NCBI RefSeq assembly: GCF_030867145.1
Contig: NC_134415.1
Location: 21,430,417-21,494,416 of the forward strand
Direction of reading: 5' to 3'
DNA: 64,000 nt
DNA from: Opisthocomus hoazin
Taxonomy: Eukaryota; Chordata; Aves; Opisthocomiformes; Opisthocomidae
The notes under the pieces were generated by a model. The model ran no database searches. It was not told where the DNA came from and saw only the letters and a program-made list of their open reading frames with translations. The translations under genes and the position numbers were made by a program. Positions 34,106-48,760 of the stretch are shown here, in pieces (the first letter of the stretch is position 1; each line of letters opens with the position of its first letter).

Positions 34106-36619
34106 GGTGCACAGGCTAGCCAGCCATGTTTAATTGATGCTTACATATTTTTGTTATTCATCCATGAACTTAATATTTATTAAAATATTTCTAACAGCCT
34201 TGTTCCTGCACACTACTCCATTTCAGTGTGTGCAGCATACAATGACAGTTTCCATGTAGCTGTCTCCTGTGATCACATCTTCTGCCCTCCCAAAATATCT
34301 CTGTCCCTTATGGGAAACAGTATGGAAGCAACAGCATCTTTTATGTCATAGCTGCTGTGTGACAGCTGTGTGGTTTCTGTCCACACCTCACGCTCATTAT
34401 AGACATTCACTTTTTGACAGCTAGAATCTTCCCTTTTGGGCTTCAGTGCCAATCCAAATCTCAGTAAAGTGTAAGAAAACAAATTAATTAGTAGGCTCTC
34501 GAGAGTCTGAACATTGCCCAGAGGTATACATTGTGAACTAAATAAGAGAAGCCTATAATGCTTATTACGTGATTTATTTGCAACAACACACCTCCTGCAC
34601 CAGGGAATTGTGGGCAGTTCTGCAGCTGGAAGCACGGCCAGACCCTGTGTCTTTCACCACGCTGGGCATGTCTCCCTATCCACCTAAAGACGACATCAGG
34701 ATACTGCCTCAGCACAGAATCAGAGCATGTGAGGTAGGCACTTTACATTTTATCCGTTGCTGCAAACAAGATAGGCCAGACTCTCCACATCAGCATCCGA
34801 GGCCGCTAGATAACCACACGAAGTGAAAACCCCTGAGCGATGGACCACTACCCGCTCTGCCATCCTTAGAGCATCACAGCCATTCATACAGGACTGTGGT
34901 TTTGACCACAAATAGGAAGACAACACGAATGAACTGATGTGACCTGGGAAACTTGCTTTGCCCCCACTTTCTCAGGCTATCTTTCATTAACCATGACAAA
35001 TATTTAAATTAAAGCAAACACTGCAGATATGAGGGAATTTTTAATTCACTTGCAAGACATGCTGCCTTCAGGACCTCTTTCATGTCCATTATAAATAGAA
35101 AGCCATAGCACTGCAAAACTGAAATCAGTGCTGACAGTCCAGCTCTTGCCTTCTTTAAAGAAGTTGCCAAAATGTGCAAAAATTTAAACATTCAGAGAGA
35201 TAACGCACTGCTTGCTCAGTGCACCTCATCTGTAATTTACAGATTGCTATTGCTGGCATCACTCAAACACTGCATACTTGCTTAAAAAATGTGTCCCTTG
35301 CCTAAAGCTTTAGACAGATCATCTAATTTCCTAACGAGCCAGTAACACTCAATCGAGTGCTGCTACTGCAGCAGAACAAAATATGTTCCTGCTGTATCAT
35401 AAACGGGGGACTGCTGAGTCCAGAACTGAAATGTAAAGGTGCAAGCAGAGGCTGCTGCATTTGTCACTTCTTACATTTCTGGGTGAACTCTCCTCTTTCA
35501 AAGCATAATCATGCTTCTGAGCATGGGAGATACGCAAAAGCAAGCAAAGAGGTAGCTACATCAGCTCTGGCCCACACCACCAGATACTTTCCTCCTTCTT
35601 TCCACTAGGAAAAATGTGATACTTCATGTGAAAAGCAAAATTCAAAATATTTCAATTTGGAAATTCATCTGAATGTCGTATGACAATTGTGGCTCAGGCT
35701 CCCCATTCTCCTTTGCACACCTCCCTCCCTCTCCCAGTTACATTTTCCTGTGCCGTGTACCTTTTAACCACATGGAAGGATGTTCAACTTTTTCTACATC
35801 AAAAAACTCGCAGCAGCCTCCTGAAAGCACACACTTTTCACAAACAACCCCAAATTAAATTGGAAAACAGTCCCACTTAAAAAGTGAGCAAGCAAACAAA
35901 AATCCACAGAAGTCCCCGAACAAGCCCTGTCTTGAGAGAGAATGAGCCGGCACTGGGTTGAGAGTGTCATTAAGCAGTGATATCCCCGGGGACTGGAAAG
36001 CTTCCCAAGGGATTAAAAGATCTTTAAACATAATTCCCTCTCTGACTGAAACCAAAATGTGAACTTAGTTCCTTGGAAGTGAAACTGCAGTCTGTTCACC
36101 CCGGCAGCCTCACGTTAAGGCACCACGTGAAGTGCCTGGCTTTTCAGGCTCAGACTTTCCACGCCTGTTGACGGAGAGCTGCAACATGGACGGCACCCGT
36201 GCCGTGGGAGGTCTCTGAAGGAGGCAATCAGCAACAAGCTGATGCCTGCCGATACCTGCACAGCGTGCAAGGGTGAAAACACAGGTAACATGAATAGACA
36301 AGGAGTCCACGCACATAGCAGGGGCTGTGGGCTAGTGAGACACGGACAGCTATGGAAATACTCTCTGGCAGGTGCAGCTGCCTGCTTGCAGTGCCCTGCG
36401 GCAAGGATACGCACCCTGTGGCACCCACCGCAGCTGCCAGGGCCTTTGGGTCCCTAGGAGGATCCCTGCCCGGCTGCCCTGCTTTCCTCCCCAGGAAATA
36501 TACTGATAGCTGATGCATGTTCGATCACGCAACAGAAATACGTCTGGTTATACACCTGTGTATCGAGTCCCCTGACGGGCGAGGAAGATGGCGTGTGTGA
36601 ATCCCGTTACCAAATGAAG

Positions 36620-36941
36620 TATACCAAATGCGGGTGTCAGAAGGATGGGGCCAAGCTCTTTTCAGTAGTGCCCAGCAACAGGACAAGGGGCAATGGGCAC
36701 AAACTGAAGCACAGGAAGTTCCGTCTGAACATGAGGAAGAATTTCTTCCCTCTGAGGGTGATGGAGCACTGGAACAGGCTGCCCAGGGAGGTTGTGGAGT
36801 CTCCTTCTCTGGAGATATTCAAGACCTGCCTGGACAAGGTCCTGTGCAGCCTGCTGTAGGTGACCCTGCTTTGGCAGGGGGGTTGGACTAGATGACCCAC
36901 AGAGGTCCCTTCCAACCCCTACCATTCTGTGATTCTGTGAT
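36620..36941 (+). repeat. CR1 LINE 3' tail, young
   Basis: This 5'-truncated CR1 spans the C-terminal end of ORF2 and the 3' UTR and ends in ATTCTGTGATTCTGTGAT. The ORF2 remnant is open to its natural stop at 36857-36859 (residues such as [20 protein letters not shown] are recognisable). The UTR has the usual 'ggttggactagatgaccc' block. There are about 20 differences over roughly 315 aligned bases from the copy at 59.7 kb, by eye count. Confidence 0.95.
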
Positions 36942-39289
36942 AGAAATGCACACACGGTTCATATGTGCTTTCCTCCACCTGACACGTAGGGCTCGTGGTC
37001 GGTGAGTGTGCCTTACCTGGCCTTGTCAGGGGCTGCACAAGTCAGTTTGGGAAAGTGCTTGGGATCCTCAACTTCAGAGGAAGGAAGGGAGAAAATCTCC
37101 AACAGATCTGAGATTCTGGAAAGACGCTAGACCCATCTAAAGGAAAGCACATGGTAAAACACTGCACATGGTACTTTTCTTCCATTATTTCTGAAAAGGG
37201 TAATTAATGTCTTTGCCCATGCTGCACAAAACTCCAAGAGAAATCTGTCCGTCAGGTCACAGGAAGTGGTGACATACACGGAAAAAAAATCAGCTTTCCA
37301 CTCAGTTCACATCTGTGTGGTTCCCACTGCTAGAGCCAAGATTTTTTTTTTTGCCTTTAGTTTTAATCGTGCATGCAGAAAACGAAAACTATGTAGCACA
37401 TTCCCTCCAAGCCAGAGTGACCGACACCCTGTCTCCTCTTTCTTACCAACAGCCTTTTGGGGCCAGACCATCCCTGACCATTCAAGAGCACAGCCTTACT
37501 GACAGTGTACACAGCTTGACAAGCAACGAGCATGAGATGGTGAAGGAATTTTCTTCTCCCTCCTTTTTTTCCCTCCCTTTTAGTTACACTGAATCTATAT
37601 AAACAAATTATATCACTGACTTTGCCAGTAGATGAACTTTTCCATCTGGGAATAATATTCCATTTAAACTAAGGGATTTGAAACCCTTTGCAAGAGACAG
37701 GCAAAACTAGCATGGACACTTCATTCTGAAATATACTAGTTAAAAAAAGAAAAGAGAGAGAGAGAGACTAAGGCACCAACAAGAGCTTTTCCAGTTCTAG
37801 CTGCTATGGGCTTTCTGGGAGAGAAACTGGTTGCCATCTCCCAGAAGTGATGGACACCCTGGCTTTGCCCTGGTGTAGCTTGAAGCTGGGAGAAACTGGA
37901 CAAGCACAATAACTTAGAACAAGTACTGATTCCTCTCCCCCTTATTTCAAGTAAGATGCTCCCACAGCTGCCTCGTGGAGCCCCTCTGCACCCCCCCAGC
38001 AGCCAGGGCACGGAGGGGAGAGCGGCAAGGTGAGCAGAGTTGGGGGGCAGTGCTGGACCCCCTGCCAAGGGTCCCGTCGTGGCTGCACCAGCTGCTGGGG
38101 AGCTGCAAAGCTGCACATTGTCCTCTCATTCCTCTTGCAGGAGCCCAGCAGGCAAGCGAGCAGCCTGCCCCATGCGAGGGAGGGAAGGTTCCTTACTCCA
38201 TCACAGCAGGAATCAGTGCTCATCTCTGCACTGCGAGAGGACGGAGGAGGGGAGTTGTGCCTCCAGCCTGTCTCCAAAAGCAAATGCTTTTCTTAATCAT
38301 TTCTGTATTAATAATGAAACTCCCCACTCAGGCAGAACACAGGAGACCTTTTGGATGCTCTCAAAACTAAGCATCTCCCACAGATCTGCTGCTGCAGAAT
38401 GGCACCATAAACCACAGGCAAACCCACAGGTTTTTCTGTTGGTGCTGGAGGAGCTCTTACCTCACTGCATCCCCACTGGAGCCCTACTAACCCTGTGAAA
38501 ATTGTTCCCTGTTGTTTTTTTCTAGTGATGACATGAAGCCAGGATATAACACAATCAGTAACTAATCACACATACCAAGCTTCAGAAGGTAACAGCTTGT
38601 ATGATTTCTCACAAGTTTCCATAGATGTTTTCTTTTACTAATGCTTCAACCCACTGCAGAGTCCTTATGCATCCATGTAGGTGCAATAGTCCCCATGGAG
38701 ATTTCGTGGGGTACCTCAAGGTCCCCGAGACAGGCATAGGCCACCTTGGGCTGCCCACAGACAGAAAGGGGAATACATAAGAAGGTTACAAGGTCATTTA
38801 CAAGCCAATAACCATTTTTTCCCCTGTTTTCCAGGATACACTGACTAAATAGTCTCATCTTGTTAGAATTACCCTGATACAAACCCCTAGTACAAAGTAC
38901 TCTGTTGAGATAAACTTCTGGGAAAGTTCAGCAAAAAAGTTCATGGGAATTCAATCATGCCCTGGAGGACAGGGGGGAAGGGTTATTCATTTTTTTTCTG
39001 CTAGTACTTTGTATAAATTCAGCAAAACAACTGCACTTTCAGTCAATATACAAGTTCTTTGTATGTTTTTGTTTGCGGTGGGGGGAGACTGAAATTGCCT
39101 AATTTCACTGATTCTATCCACCTTCTGCCAGTCAACAAGAGCTTTCAGCCCAGACAAAGACTAAAATAAAGCACACCAAATAAAAACCATAGAAATTGTC
39201 ATTTCCCAAAAGCTTCTTTCAGTCCCAGCTTCTCAGAAAACTACCCAAGCATTAAAGCTGCTGCCTCTCAGGAAAACTAATTATAACTC

Positions 39290-39315
39290 AAAAAAAAAAA
39301 GGGGGGGGGGGGGGG
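39290..39315 (+). repeat. A11-G15 homopolymer junction
   Basis: A run of eleven A is followed directly by fifteen G. The polypurine strand could form a triplex or G-quadruplex, and the length is likely to vary between individuals and be error-prone in sequencing. Confidence 0.9.
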
Positions 39316-42300
39316 AACCAACCCACATGTCTAACTGAATATATAAAGGATAATTATGTCATTAAAACTAACAACATTTCAGATGGCAAAAGAATCACAA
39401 GGCAAGAATGGATGCGTTGGACACCATCAGGCTCCCATCAGATAATTCACAATAAAAATGCAGCCATCACCAGAAAAACCTAATCCTTGCGTGTTTCCAC
39501 TGATACGGCTCAGATGTGCACGCTGGTATTTCTGAGCCCCAGCAGAGCTGAAAGTGTCAGCGATTCATTGTTAACTGTCTGGACTGAATTGACTCTTCCA
39601 GCTCCTTAATGATACACAGACGGCCAATGCTTCAACTACCAAGGCATGTTGATTGCCATCCAAGTAAGTATAAGCTTGCACATAGCTGTAAAGAAGGATC
39701 CTCCTCACATAGTCCAAAGAACTGCTCACAAAGGCTCTGTTTAATCAGCACAGCTCCATCCTCGTGGTGTGGGCAGAGCAAAACAATCGTCCTTTTAAGA
39801 AAAACTAAGTCCCGGAATCAAAGAAACCCAGTGGGTGCTGTGAGGAACGCAGGCGACAGAGGGGAGGTATGCGTTCTGGCCATCATTTATCATGAAAAAG
39901 AGTCGCTATCTTTATCAGTACAATTGCACAGCCCCAAAGAAATCACAAGAGCATGTTTTTTAAATAACTTCAGTCATTCCCTAGTCTAACCTTGCCAGCA
40001 CAGAGCTTGATCAAGCAAGTTCTTCTGTGAGCAGCTGAACTAATGAAACTCAGTTTCCTATGAATTTCTCTTACATACCCCTACACCACTGCTGAAATTA
40101 GCCTACTACAGCCCAGTGTCCCCTCCCTGTTACACATTTGGGCTTACTCTGCACCCCTCAGCCCTCCTCCCCACCACAATATTCTCAGGTTTTCTGATGG
40201 TTGCTCGTTCTCCAAAAATAGTCATGTCCCTGAAAAACTGTCAGTGCATGATGCCTTCTAGGTAATCCTCCCTTGTTGCTGTCACCTATCCACCACAGTG
40301 GGCTCACTTATTTCCGTTTCCCATCTGATGCCCTGCAGTTCCCCTCCAATCCCTTGCAAGTCTCCAGTGACATCTCTGGCTCCCACAAAACCTTTACTTT
40401 TCCATTGCTTTGGGGTGAGCAAGAAACAGCCTGCGCTGTAGCTGGTTTAAAGCCACTCACGCGACAATAGGGCAGATGGGTTTTGTATGCTGGTGCAAAC
40501 AGCAAGGGCAATGGCTGCATGATCTCAGCTTTACCTTGAGGGGACATTAATCAAGCCTCAGGAAAATTTCCACCAGTCTTCCTGAAATTCATATAAATGG
40601 TAATGTCTTTGAGATGCCTTCCTTTCTTTCAAGATTGGCTGAAATTTGCTAACAGTTCAAAAGTTACAGGGAGGAGCAGGGGGGGTCAACAACTGGACAG
40701 ACAGCCACTGCGGCTGTATAAGCCTCATTTTCTTAGAAAAACAGACTAAAAATAGAAGAAAAATACAGTGGCTGACAGATTTCATTAACATAAACACACA
40801 AGGTTTTTAGTCCATTAACCTTCTTACTGGCCTAACTATTGCCTGAGAGGTTTGTTTGCCTCTTCCGACAGAGAATAACCTGGCAGCGCAGTGCTCTGGC
40901 TGCAAAGAGTCCCACAGACTCTGAATTCCTAGGCAAAAGACACCCTTTCCCACTGCTTCTTGGCATTAGTCAAGAGTTGCCTCTAACTGACACACAGATA
41001 TCTCTTAAACTTGTCTTGTGGGTTTTTGTCCTTCTCTCTGTTTATTTGTATTGAAGTTGGAAGAGCTGCAGACTGGATAAGGATATTAAGACTCACATTT
41101 GAAACAACACGTTATGTATTAAGGGTATAAATCAAAGCCATGATGTCAGTGGAAAGACTCTCACTAAATTCAATCAGTTTGGAGTGTCAGTTAACAGAGC
41201 TTCGAAGCTCTTGGTGAGAAAGTGTCAGAGCATCTCATGTGACTGAGGCAGTCCTGGCAGCTCAGCTGGGCCACCCTTTGTGTGCTGGAGCCAAGCAGAG
41301 TAAGATCCATGCGGCACAATGCAGTGACTTGCAGGAATAATAACCTGAGGCCCTCTAGCAATATAGCTGTTAGTTGCTAGCATTAGTGCAGACTGTGGTA
41401 CCTCTACTTTCAAGGAATAGAGTCTAAAAAGGGTGTATGCCTTCATACCACAATAATTAATAAAAATCCTCCTTTGCTCAATCTGCTTTTGAGATTGAAG
41501 TTCCTGGGTTTATCCATTTAGCCTAGGTGGTAGCTAGGGTGTCTGAATGCTGCCTTGGATTTTTAACACCTTGACCACAGATCAGGTATGTTTTTCTTCA
41601 GTAGTTCAACACAACATTTGAGACACTCCCTTGCCTATTAAATGATGCACTAGAGGAACCTGTACAAGTGAAGTGGAATTTACCCAGTGGAAAAAGCCAG
41701 TACAAGTCCCATCTAAAATCCACATTGAATTGTCCTTGATAAGCGGTGATCAGATCTTGTTTGGGCAGGGGTATGAAATTAATTCCATCTAAATATCAGA
41801 GGTGCTCATGCTATGGGATACTGGCATATCACACACATTCACAGGTCTAGAAATTTTTGGTTGAACTGTTATTAACCTTTTTGGCTCTGTGATAGCAGGT
41901 AGGGCAACTGAGAGACTGCACAGATAATTGCAGCAATGTGCAAGGACAGCAGAAACTAAAATCACTGTAATTCATTTAAAAGCGCTTAATCTTCTGCCTG
42001 AGGAAATTAATGTCATAGAAAAAGATTATCTGAGATAAGATACTGCTGGGAGAGCTCAAATCTTTTTTCGATCTGCTGCTCTGCTCCAGGCAGGCTTTTT
42101 TCCAACTCATGCAGTGCAATCACACTGAGGAGTTCTTGAACTTTTTGTGACCCTAAAATGTGTCCAATTATTTGGTTTTGCAGATGCAGTCACCTTACAA
42201 GGGCACTAGCCTTCCCCAGGGGTCTGGGCAGACCCCACATCCCTACCGAGACTGTGAGATTCACCCTTGCAGCCTCACCGGTTGGGGTTAGCACCCGGCC

Positions 42301-45300
42301 AAATGCACCAGACACAAACAATCAACTCCTGCTCATGTGCACCAGCACCAACATCCTTTCCCAATGTGCCAGGGTGCCGGCTCACACCCCTCAAAGCAGT
42401 GTTCTTCAAAGCTTCCTCTCCGCTGCTTTTCCTTCAAAACATTGCCTACAGGGAAGGAAGGAATGGACAGATGTCAAGATCAGCCCATGACTGACAGTCA
42501 ACAGATTTAATTTCTGCTCCCTTGCTCCCTCTTGCTCTGTCACAATCAGTTTAGCCTTTCCACAGCTGTTAGCTTCATTGACTGCTACACCTTGTCATAT
42601 GTCCTGACTGTGAAATTTTGAAGGCAGGCCTGCCTTCTTGTTGGCTATTTGCAGACCTTCAGTGCACACAGACACTACAATGACACAAATTCAGGTCAGC
42701 AGCCAAGTCAGCAACATGGCACTGGTTGGAAATGGAGTTCGCATGACATACATGAGAAATTCAAGTTCTTGCGGAGATTTCTGTGATGATGAATAAATTC
42801 AACCTCGGCAAAACCACCTTATGCTATGACTATTTCAATGGCACGGTAACTTCAGAAAGGATTTTTGTTTTTCTTTTATCTTTTGATATTTTTCCCACCA
42901 ACCTCGTATAAAAGCTTGCACTTTATTTCTGCAAAGTTCTTGATGCAGGCAGGAAGAAAATACAAACAGCTTAACTACTTGTGAGACCTGCCAGAGGGAT
43001 GAGACAAAGGAAAACCAAGAGCTAAACTTAGCTATGGAAAAGGAAATGGGCTATATAAACTGTTGTCAGGTAGAGAGGAACCTCTTGAGAGCTGTAAGGT
43101 TTGGTCTTTCTAAAAGGAGAAGTGCGAGCAACTAGAAAAATAGTGATAATATTATTTATGTTCAGGGAAATGGGTGAATCCTCAATTTTCCAGGTTGCAG
43201 GTTCCAGCTGTATGTTTTCAGAGCTTGTGTTTCGGTAGTTAGGCACCAAAGTTGCTTTTTTCTGACACTGTAAGTATACCAGAAACACTCATTTTCCACA
43301 GGCATCAATTACAGTATCTTCCACTTTCCTCTCTCTCAGCACATTCCCTAGGCTGTAAATAGAGCATGCCTATTCGGGAAGAGCATGGAGATGCCAGACA
43401 AGTTTGCATAGTAGCAGCTGGAAATTGGTTATTCAGAAGGAACCTAAATCCACCTGGAAGGCACCCAGACGCTGGAAAGGAAAGTAAGACATGTTAATGT
43501 GCTAGAGGGGAGCCTGGTGCTCCCAGAGGTGTGCCATCCCAAATGCACCCCAACAGATCTCCCTAATGATTCAGCAACCAGAAAATGCTAAAGCTGACTG
43601 AAAAGCTCAGGGAGAAGTTGGTGTAGGGGGAGGGAGATACTTGCACAGTGGGCAAGTGGACACTGGATGAACATTTCTTCAGAAACCTCACCACATTTCT
43701 CCTTGATGAATGTTCAGACCAGCTCTACAGGAAATGCTCTAAGATGAGGCAGCCTCCAACTTTGAATGACGTTTACATCAAAATCCCAGGTAATGCTGGC
43801 AATGCTACAAAGCCCCTTTGAGAGTCCTCGCCAAGGCAGAAATTTTCATCTCACAGGAGAGCCAGGAGCAAGAGTTCCTGAAGAACCAACCAGGCCAAAA
43901 GCAGCTTCCTCATAAATAGCAGTAATATCAGAAAGTCTCCTGGACATCAACGAGAAACCAGCGGGCCAAGGACTTGGTCGCTGGGCTGCACCGGTCCAGG
44001 GGATGCCACTCAGGGTATGAATCATGGAAACAGGGAAGTCACATCCTGTTATGAAAGCACTGTTTATTTTTCCCGCTCCTTCAGCCCTGGACCTCTCTGC
44101 TGTGCCTGCCACTGAGGATGCCAGCTGTGGAGGCTGTAAGGCGGATGCCTGTCAACAGGAACTGAACTGTAATCACCGATTCATTTCACAGTGGCTCCTG
44201 AAACAGCCATCAGCTGGCAACCATTTCAGAGAGCAGCCAGGAACTGGCAGGGCAAAACCTCGTCCTGATACTGACTTTTTTTCTGCCAATGGGAATACAA
44301 AGCATGGGAAGGTACTATTCTGATGTGGTAACCTCTCCATAGCCACTGGCCCTACTAGCTGGCCAAAAACAGAGCTGAGAAAAACCAGGCTCCCTACCTG
44401 CTACACACCAGCTCTGAGGTAGTTTTGGTACATAAAATCGTTTAATAGAGAAGACTACTTCTGCCTCCATATGAGTCTTTAAGATTGTATGACAGACTCT
44501 GGAGCAACAAACATAATAATTTTGTGCCCAGGAACTTTGGACATGATTTTCTGGTCAAAGACAACAGGACAGTAACAAGCACAGCATTTAAATTGCATGA
44601 CCAAAGGGAAGAACTGTAGCCCCCACTTGTGATGTTCATCTTATGCTCCTCAACCAAAGGCTAAACAAGGGAGCCCTGGCCAGTTTAAGCACAGTAAGAA
44701 CTTTACCAGTGCCTTCCATGGGAGCAAAGTTTCATTGCACAGCTCTACTAACACCTTCCCAGCCACTGCAGTTTTACAGGATGCCAGCAGATCCAACATG
44801 TATGATACTATTTTTCCAGTGAGTGCCCTTATTAATAGTGACACCATGGCTTGTCCAGACAACACAACTGCGCAAAGGTCACCTTGAAGAGAATTGTACT
44901 GAAGATGCCAGAGCCTCTCAGCTAGAGGATGCAATTCAAAATATATAACTTTAAATAACTCCCAAGGTTGTGTCCTCATTGCTGCAGGATACTGCGAAGG
45001 CAGACATTTAAGGGACTCCTATTTCTTTGTAAAGATCTTCTTAAAAAATGCTCTTCTTGCTTAAAAAGCTCTCCTTTGTGAAATTAGCCATTTAGAGCAG
45101 AAAGGTAGTGGGACTTGCACAAGCAAACATGCCCTGTCAAAAGCAAGCCTTAGGTTAATTGGCACTCACAGCAGAGCACTGAATATGGCCAGAGTTTCCA
45201 TAAGGAAATAATTGCACAAGATACCCCCTTGACACATGTTAAGACCCAGTCTTCCTGCCATGGACATAATTTCCCCTGACCTCAGCAGGACTGAGCCCAG

Positions 45301-48300
45301 ACAGTGTAGACCTTGCAAAGCCCTTCTGCTCCCCTTGCTCCGCAGAGCAGGATCAGCTCCAGGTCCAGACGTTCAGGGATCTCCTGTGACAGCTGTGGCT
45401 TCCCATGGGACCAAGGGAAATGGCAGGCAGAGAAGTGGCATAGCAAAATTAGCAAAATACTACATTTGTACCAAGCCAGAATCACCTTGCCCCCACCAGA
45501 CAATTTCACAGGTGTTTCATACAGTGTCTCGTGTCTTTTTGTCACTCTGAAAGCATCACTGATGTTTTCTGCTTGAGGCCTGGTTCAGCACAAACTGCAC
45601 AAGGCAATCTTTTATCTGAAAATTAGCACCTGAAGATCTTTTCAAGGAGGAGACACTATGAAGCTGGAGACCATGCTGCCATCAGTTGCCCAAAATTCTC
45701 CTTCATGAGGTACAGATATGCCAGCCCTCTGGGGGTACTGTGCCCTTCCCAGGGGGGACCGTAATGCAAGCACAGCTGGTAAACTGGTGAAATTAAGAAA
45801 AGTGGTGTTTGTCCTATGTGCTCTGCAGAATGCTCTTGACCACAAGTAGGGGTTGAGCAGCAGTTTCGAAAATCAAAGGGTCACCTGCATCAGGAACACC
45901 ACCTTCATGCACACCGTCTGCTTTCTCGGGCCAGTTAAGGTTTGCAGCTCTGTGAGTAGAGCGGCAAAGTTTTCTAGTCCTGTCTGTATTGCAACAAAAA
46001 GCCCCAGTGATTTTTGCCAGGTCACCCTCAAGTCACTGGAAGGGCTGGCCCAGGATGGCGTGAGGCACTTCCATTCCCCAGGCACTGAGCACTGGTCCAG
46101 CCATTCCCAAATTCAGCGTCACGACTCCATCTGGGCTGCAGGAATTACGAGAGCATTTACAAGGCTGACCAAAGTTCAGTTTCAGCAAATGTCTTTGCTA
46201 GTGCTACAGACCCAGGGTTAATCCACATCCACAGGATAACTTCTGCTTCCCATCCCACTGGAAGCAGTGTTCCCTCATCTTATGGTTTCTTCACTGATTT
46301 TTAAGCAAGGTGAGGAAGCGGGCAGACTAATGTTGCATTTCTAGTATCCATTTCTCAACACTTGTGCTACAATGAGAAAAGTCCCCAGTTACTCTAGATT
46401 CACATCAGTATTTATCTCAGCAAGTACTTTGCCTAAGAGAAGAGAGCGAATACAGGAAAATTTAGCTCTCTTGGTCCTGTTAATATAGTTGAAGAATTTG
46501 GCAGGTGAAAAAATAGTACCTGTGTAAGTGGCATTACAGGCAAAACTGCCTCCCCCAAACAAATTACAAGGACCATAGACGTTATTAGAAACAAATAAAT
46601 ACAATTTCTCTATCGAGGAGCTGTAGAACTCTTCTACGAAGCAACTGTCTGGGGCCATATGACAGCAATCTACTTACATACCAGCAATATGCTCTGGTAG
46701 GGAGCAGATAAAACAAACATTAGATAAAGGATCAACATCTCCCTGCAGGAATTTACAGATTCAGCCAGAAATTCTTTATGTACCAGGCCTGTTAGGAAAA
46801 CACTCTTTTCTAAAAACATACTCTGATAACAGCTTAATGCTAAATAATATCAAAGTCTGTAGAGCTGCCTTTCACTCTCTGGTTTGCCTTGGTGAAGTCT
46901 CATGACTCAGTTTGCACAATGTAGATGGATGGTATAGAGAAATGAGGAAATGGAGAAAAAAAAATAGAAAAAGACTGGGATGGGAAGGATATTTATGCCA
47001 GCTGGCTCTGTCATTCCCTAGGAATAAGGAAGAAGCAGCACTCCAGGAACAGCAACAATAAGACCCCAAATCCTTCTTGCTATTGCTGTGCGCTTCAAAA
47101 AGTTGATATTGTTTAATAAACACAGCTCCAAAATGTACAAATAAAATCTGCCCCCAAACTATTCGCCCATATTTCTACATCAGTTATATAGCTATATGCT
47201 GCAACTATACTACAGTTAATTCTTTTTGCATGAGGATCTCCCTGGAAGACAAGCAAGTGTGATTACACTTGTTTCATGGATGCCAGAAACCACCAGGGTG
47301 TTTCCATGTGACGCTGCTAAAAGGACTTCTACCATGCTCCTTGGAGGGGAAGCAGTAAGGAATCCTCAGTGCAGCACAGGACTTTTTCTTTGTGAAGGGA
47401 TTTGTCCATGAAATTCACACAGACATATGGAGACCATGCTGCTACTACAGCCAAGAGTCCTCATTCTTCACTTTCTTCTCTAATTTGAAACAATTCACAG
47501 CAAATTATATGTCCTAGACAGTTTCCACTGTGCTTGTCATTTTAAATAATTCCAAGCATGTAAATAACTGACAGAAAGGGCTGAATGGTGTAGTGAAAAA
47601 AAAGGCTCATGCTACTCAGACAGGCAAGAACCATCCTCACCAGTACCACCAACTCGATGACACAAATTCAGTGCATCATCTGCTACAAGTACAGATTCGA
47701 CAGAAGTTTAGGAAGAGTACATGGGGTTCAACAGGTGCCCCACCACAAGGTCCAGGCACAACTCTAATGTCCTTCTAGGTTTTAAAACTCATAACAGGGA
47801 AAGACAGAAGCAGGGCTGTGGCCTCATCTAGATGATGTAGGACAAGCCATCCTGGAATTAACCTGGAGATAGGCTGCTGCATACTGAGACAAGACAGGTA
47901 AGAGCTTGATGGTACTAACTGGTCTAAAAAGGAAAATATAGAAGATATAAATCAACACTCAGTGACAGCTTCGGAAATCAACTAGTCCATTGCAACCTGC
48001 CAGCCCAAAAGTCTGTATCTCCTCAAACCCAGATGAACTGTCAAAGTATTACCGAATAACTAAGGAGAACAAAATATTGACTTCAAGTCCTTTGTGCCCA
48101 TAAATCGCAGGTTTCATTTTCCAAGCTGCAACAGTTTCCTTGCTTATGCGAGTGCAATACCTCAGGAAGTCCTTCCCCACCAGTTTGTTCATACCAGTAG
48201 TTTCTGCTGGCCACACCAAGCACCCCGTTATACAAGCTTCCTTTGGCAAAAAATACTTGCTTTTCTTTACTGCTGTGTCCACTCTTAAAGAAAAAGAAAA

Positions 48301-48649
48301 ATCAACCAAAAAAATTATCTTCCCATTCATTTTGTTCATTCTGGTCTTCATGCACATTTCTGGCACAAACACACAAAATGAACAGATGAGAACAAAACAC
48401 TAAAAATCCAGGGTCGCATGAACACTGGTGCAAATCTTGGGCGCAAAGGCTAAAGTACTGTTCCAACAAAAACCTCCGGGGCTTCTATTGCTAGTTTGAA
48501 CCGCAACCTGCAGCATGAAGATGACAACATTAGTAGCGGAGACTTGGACAAAATTCATCTATGAAGAAGCACAGATAGAATCTTGCTAATGCAAACAGAA
48601 CTTCTTGTACTGATGGTAAATTTAATCCATGGTACTGATTTCATTCCCC

Positions 48650-48760
48650 TTGGAGGTCCACATAACCATCTGGTATAAATCAGTCTGATTCCTTTGACTT
48701 CAGTAGGATTATAATGCTCAAAGCCAGTTAAAGAGCTCGCCCAATAACTAAGGAATATTT
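48650..48760 (+). repeat. Ancient amniote dispersed repeat fragment
   Basis: GGTATAAATCAGTCTGATTC, followed by CTTTGACTTCAGTAGGATTA, matches a phrase I recognise as common in turtles, crocodilians and birds ('ggtgtaaatcagcatagctccattgacttcaatgg'). The family name is uncertain. Confidence 0.4.

Larger units (their letters stand above)
25061..36619. other. Gene-poor intergenic stretch
   Basis: No gene is recognised. It holds three MIR-like relics, a pentanucleotide microsatellite at 29449 and two AT-rich blocks near 27.85-28.56 kb with a conserved-element look, all listed separately. Other open frames are short and featureless. Confidence 0.55.

Noticed and set aside
36637-36955. Minus-strand open frames opposite the CR1 tail
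   Set aside because: Shadow frames of CR1. The same ones recur opposite the CR1 copy at 59.9-60.3 kb.
38040-38498. 152-codon plus-strand open frame
   Set aside because: It spans a GC-richer patch where stops are scarce. Several other overlapping frames are equally open and the sequence has no domain-like pattern.
44650-44979. 109-codon leucine-rich minus-strand open frame
   Set aside because: The hydrophobic pattern is suggestive, but there is no splice or promoter support and no recognised family.
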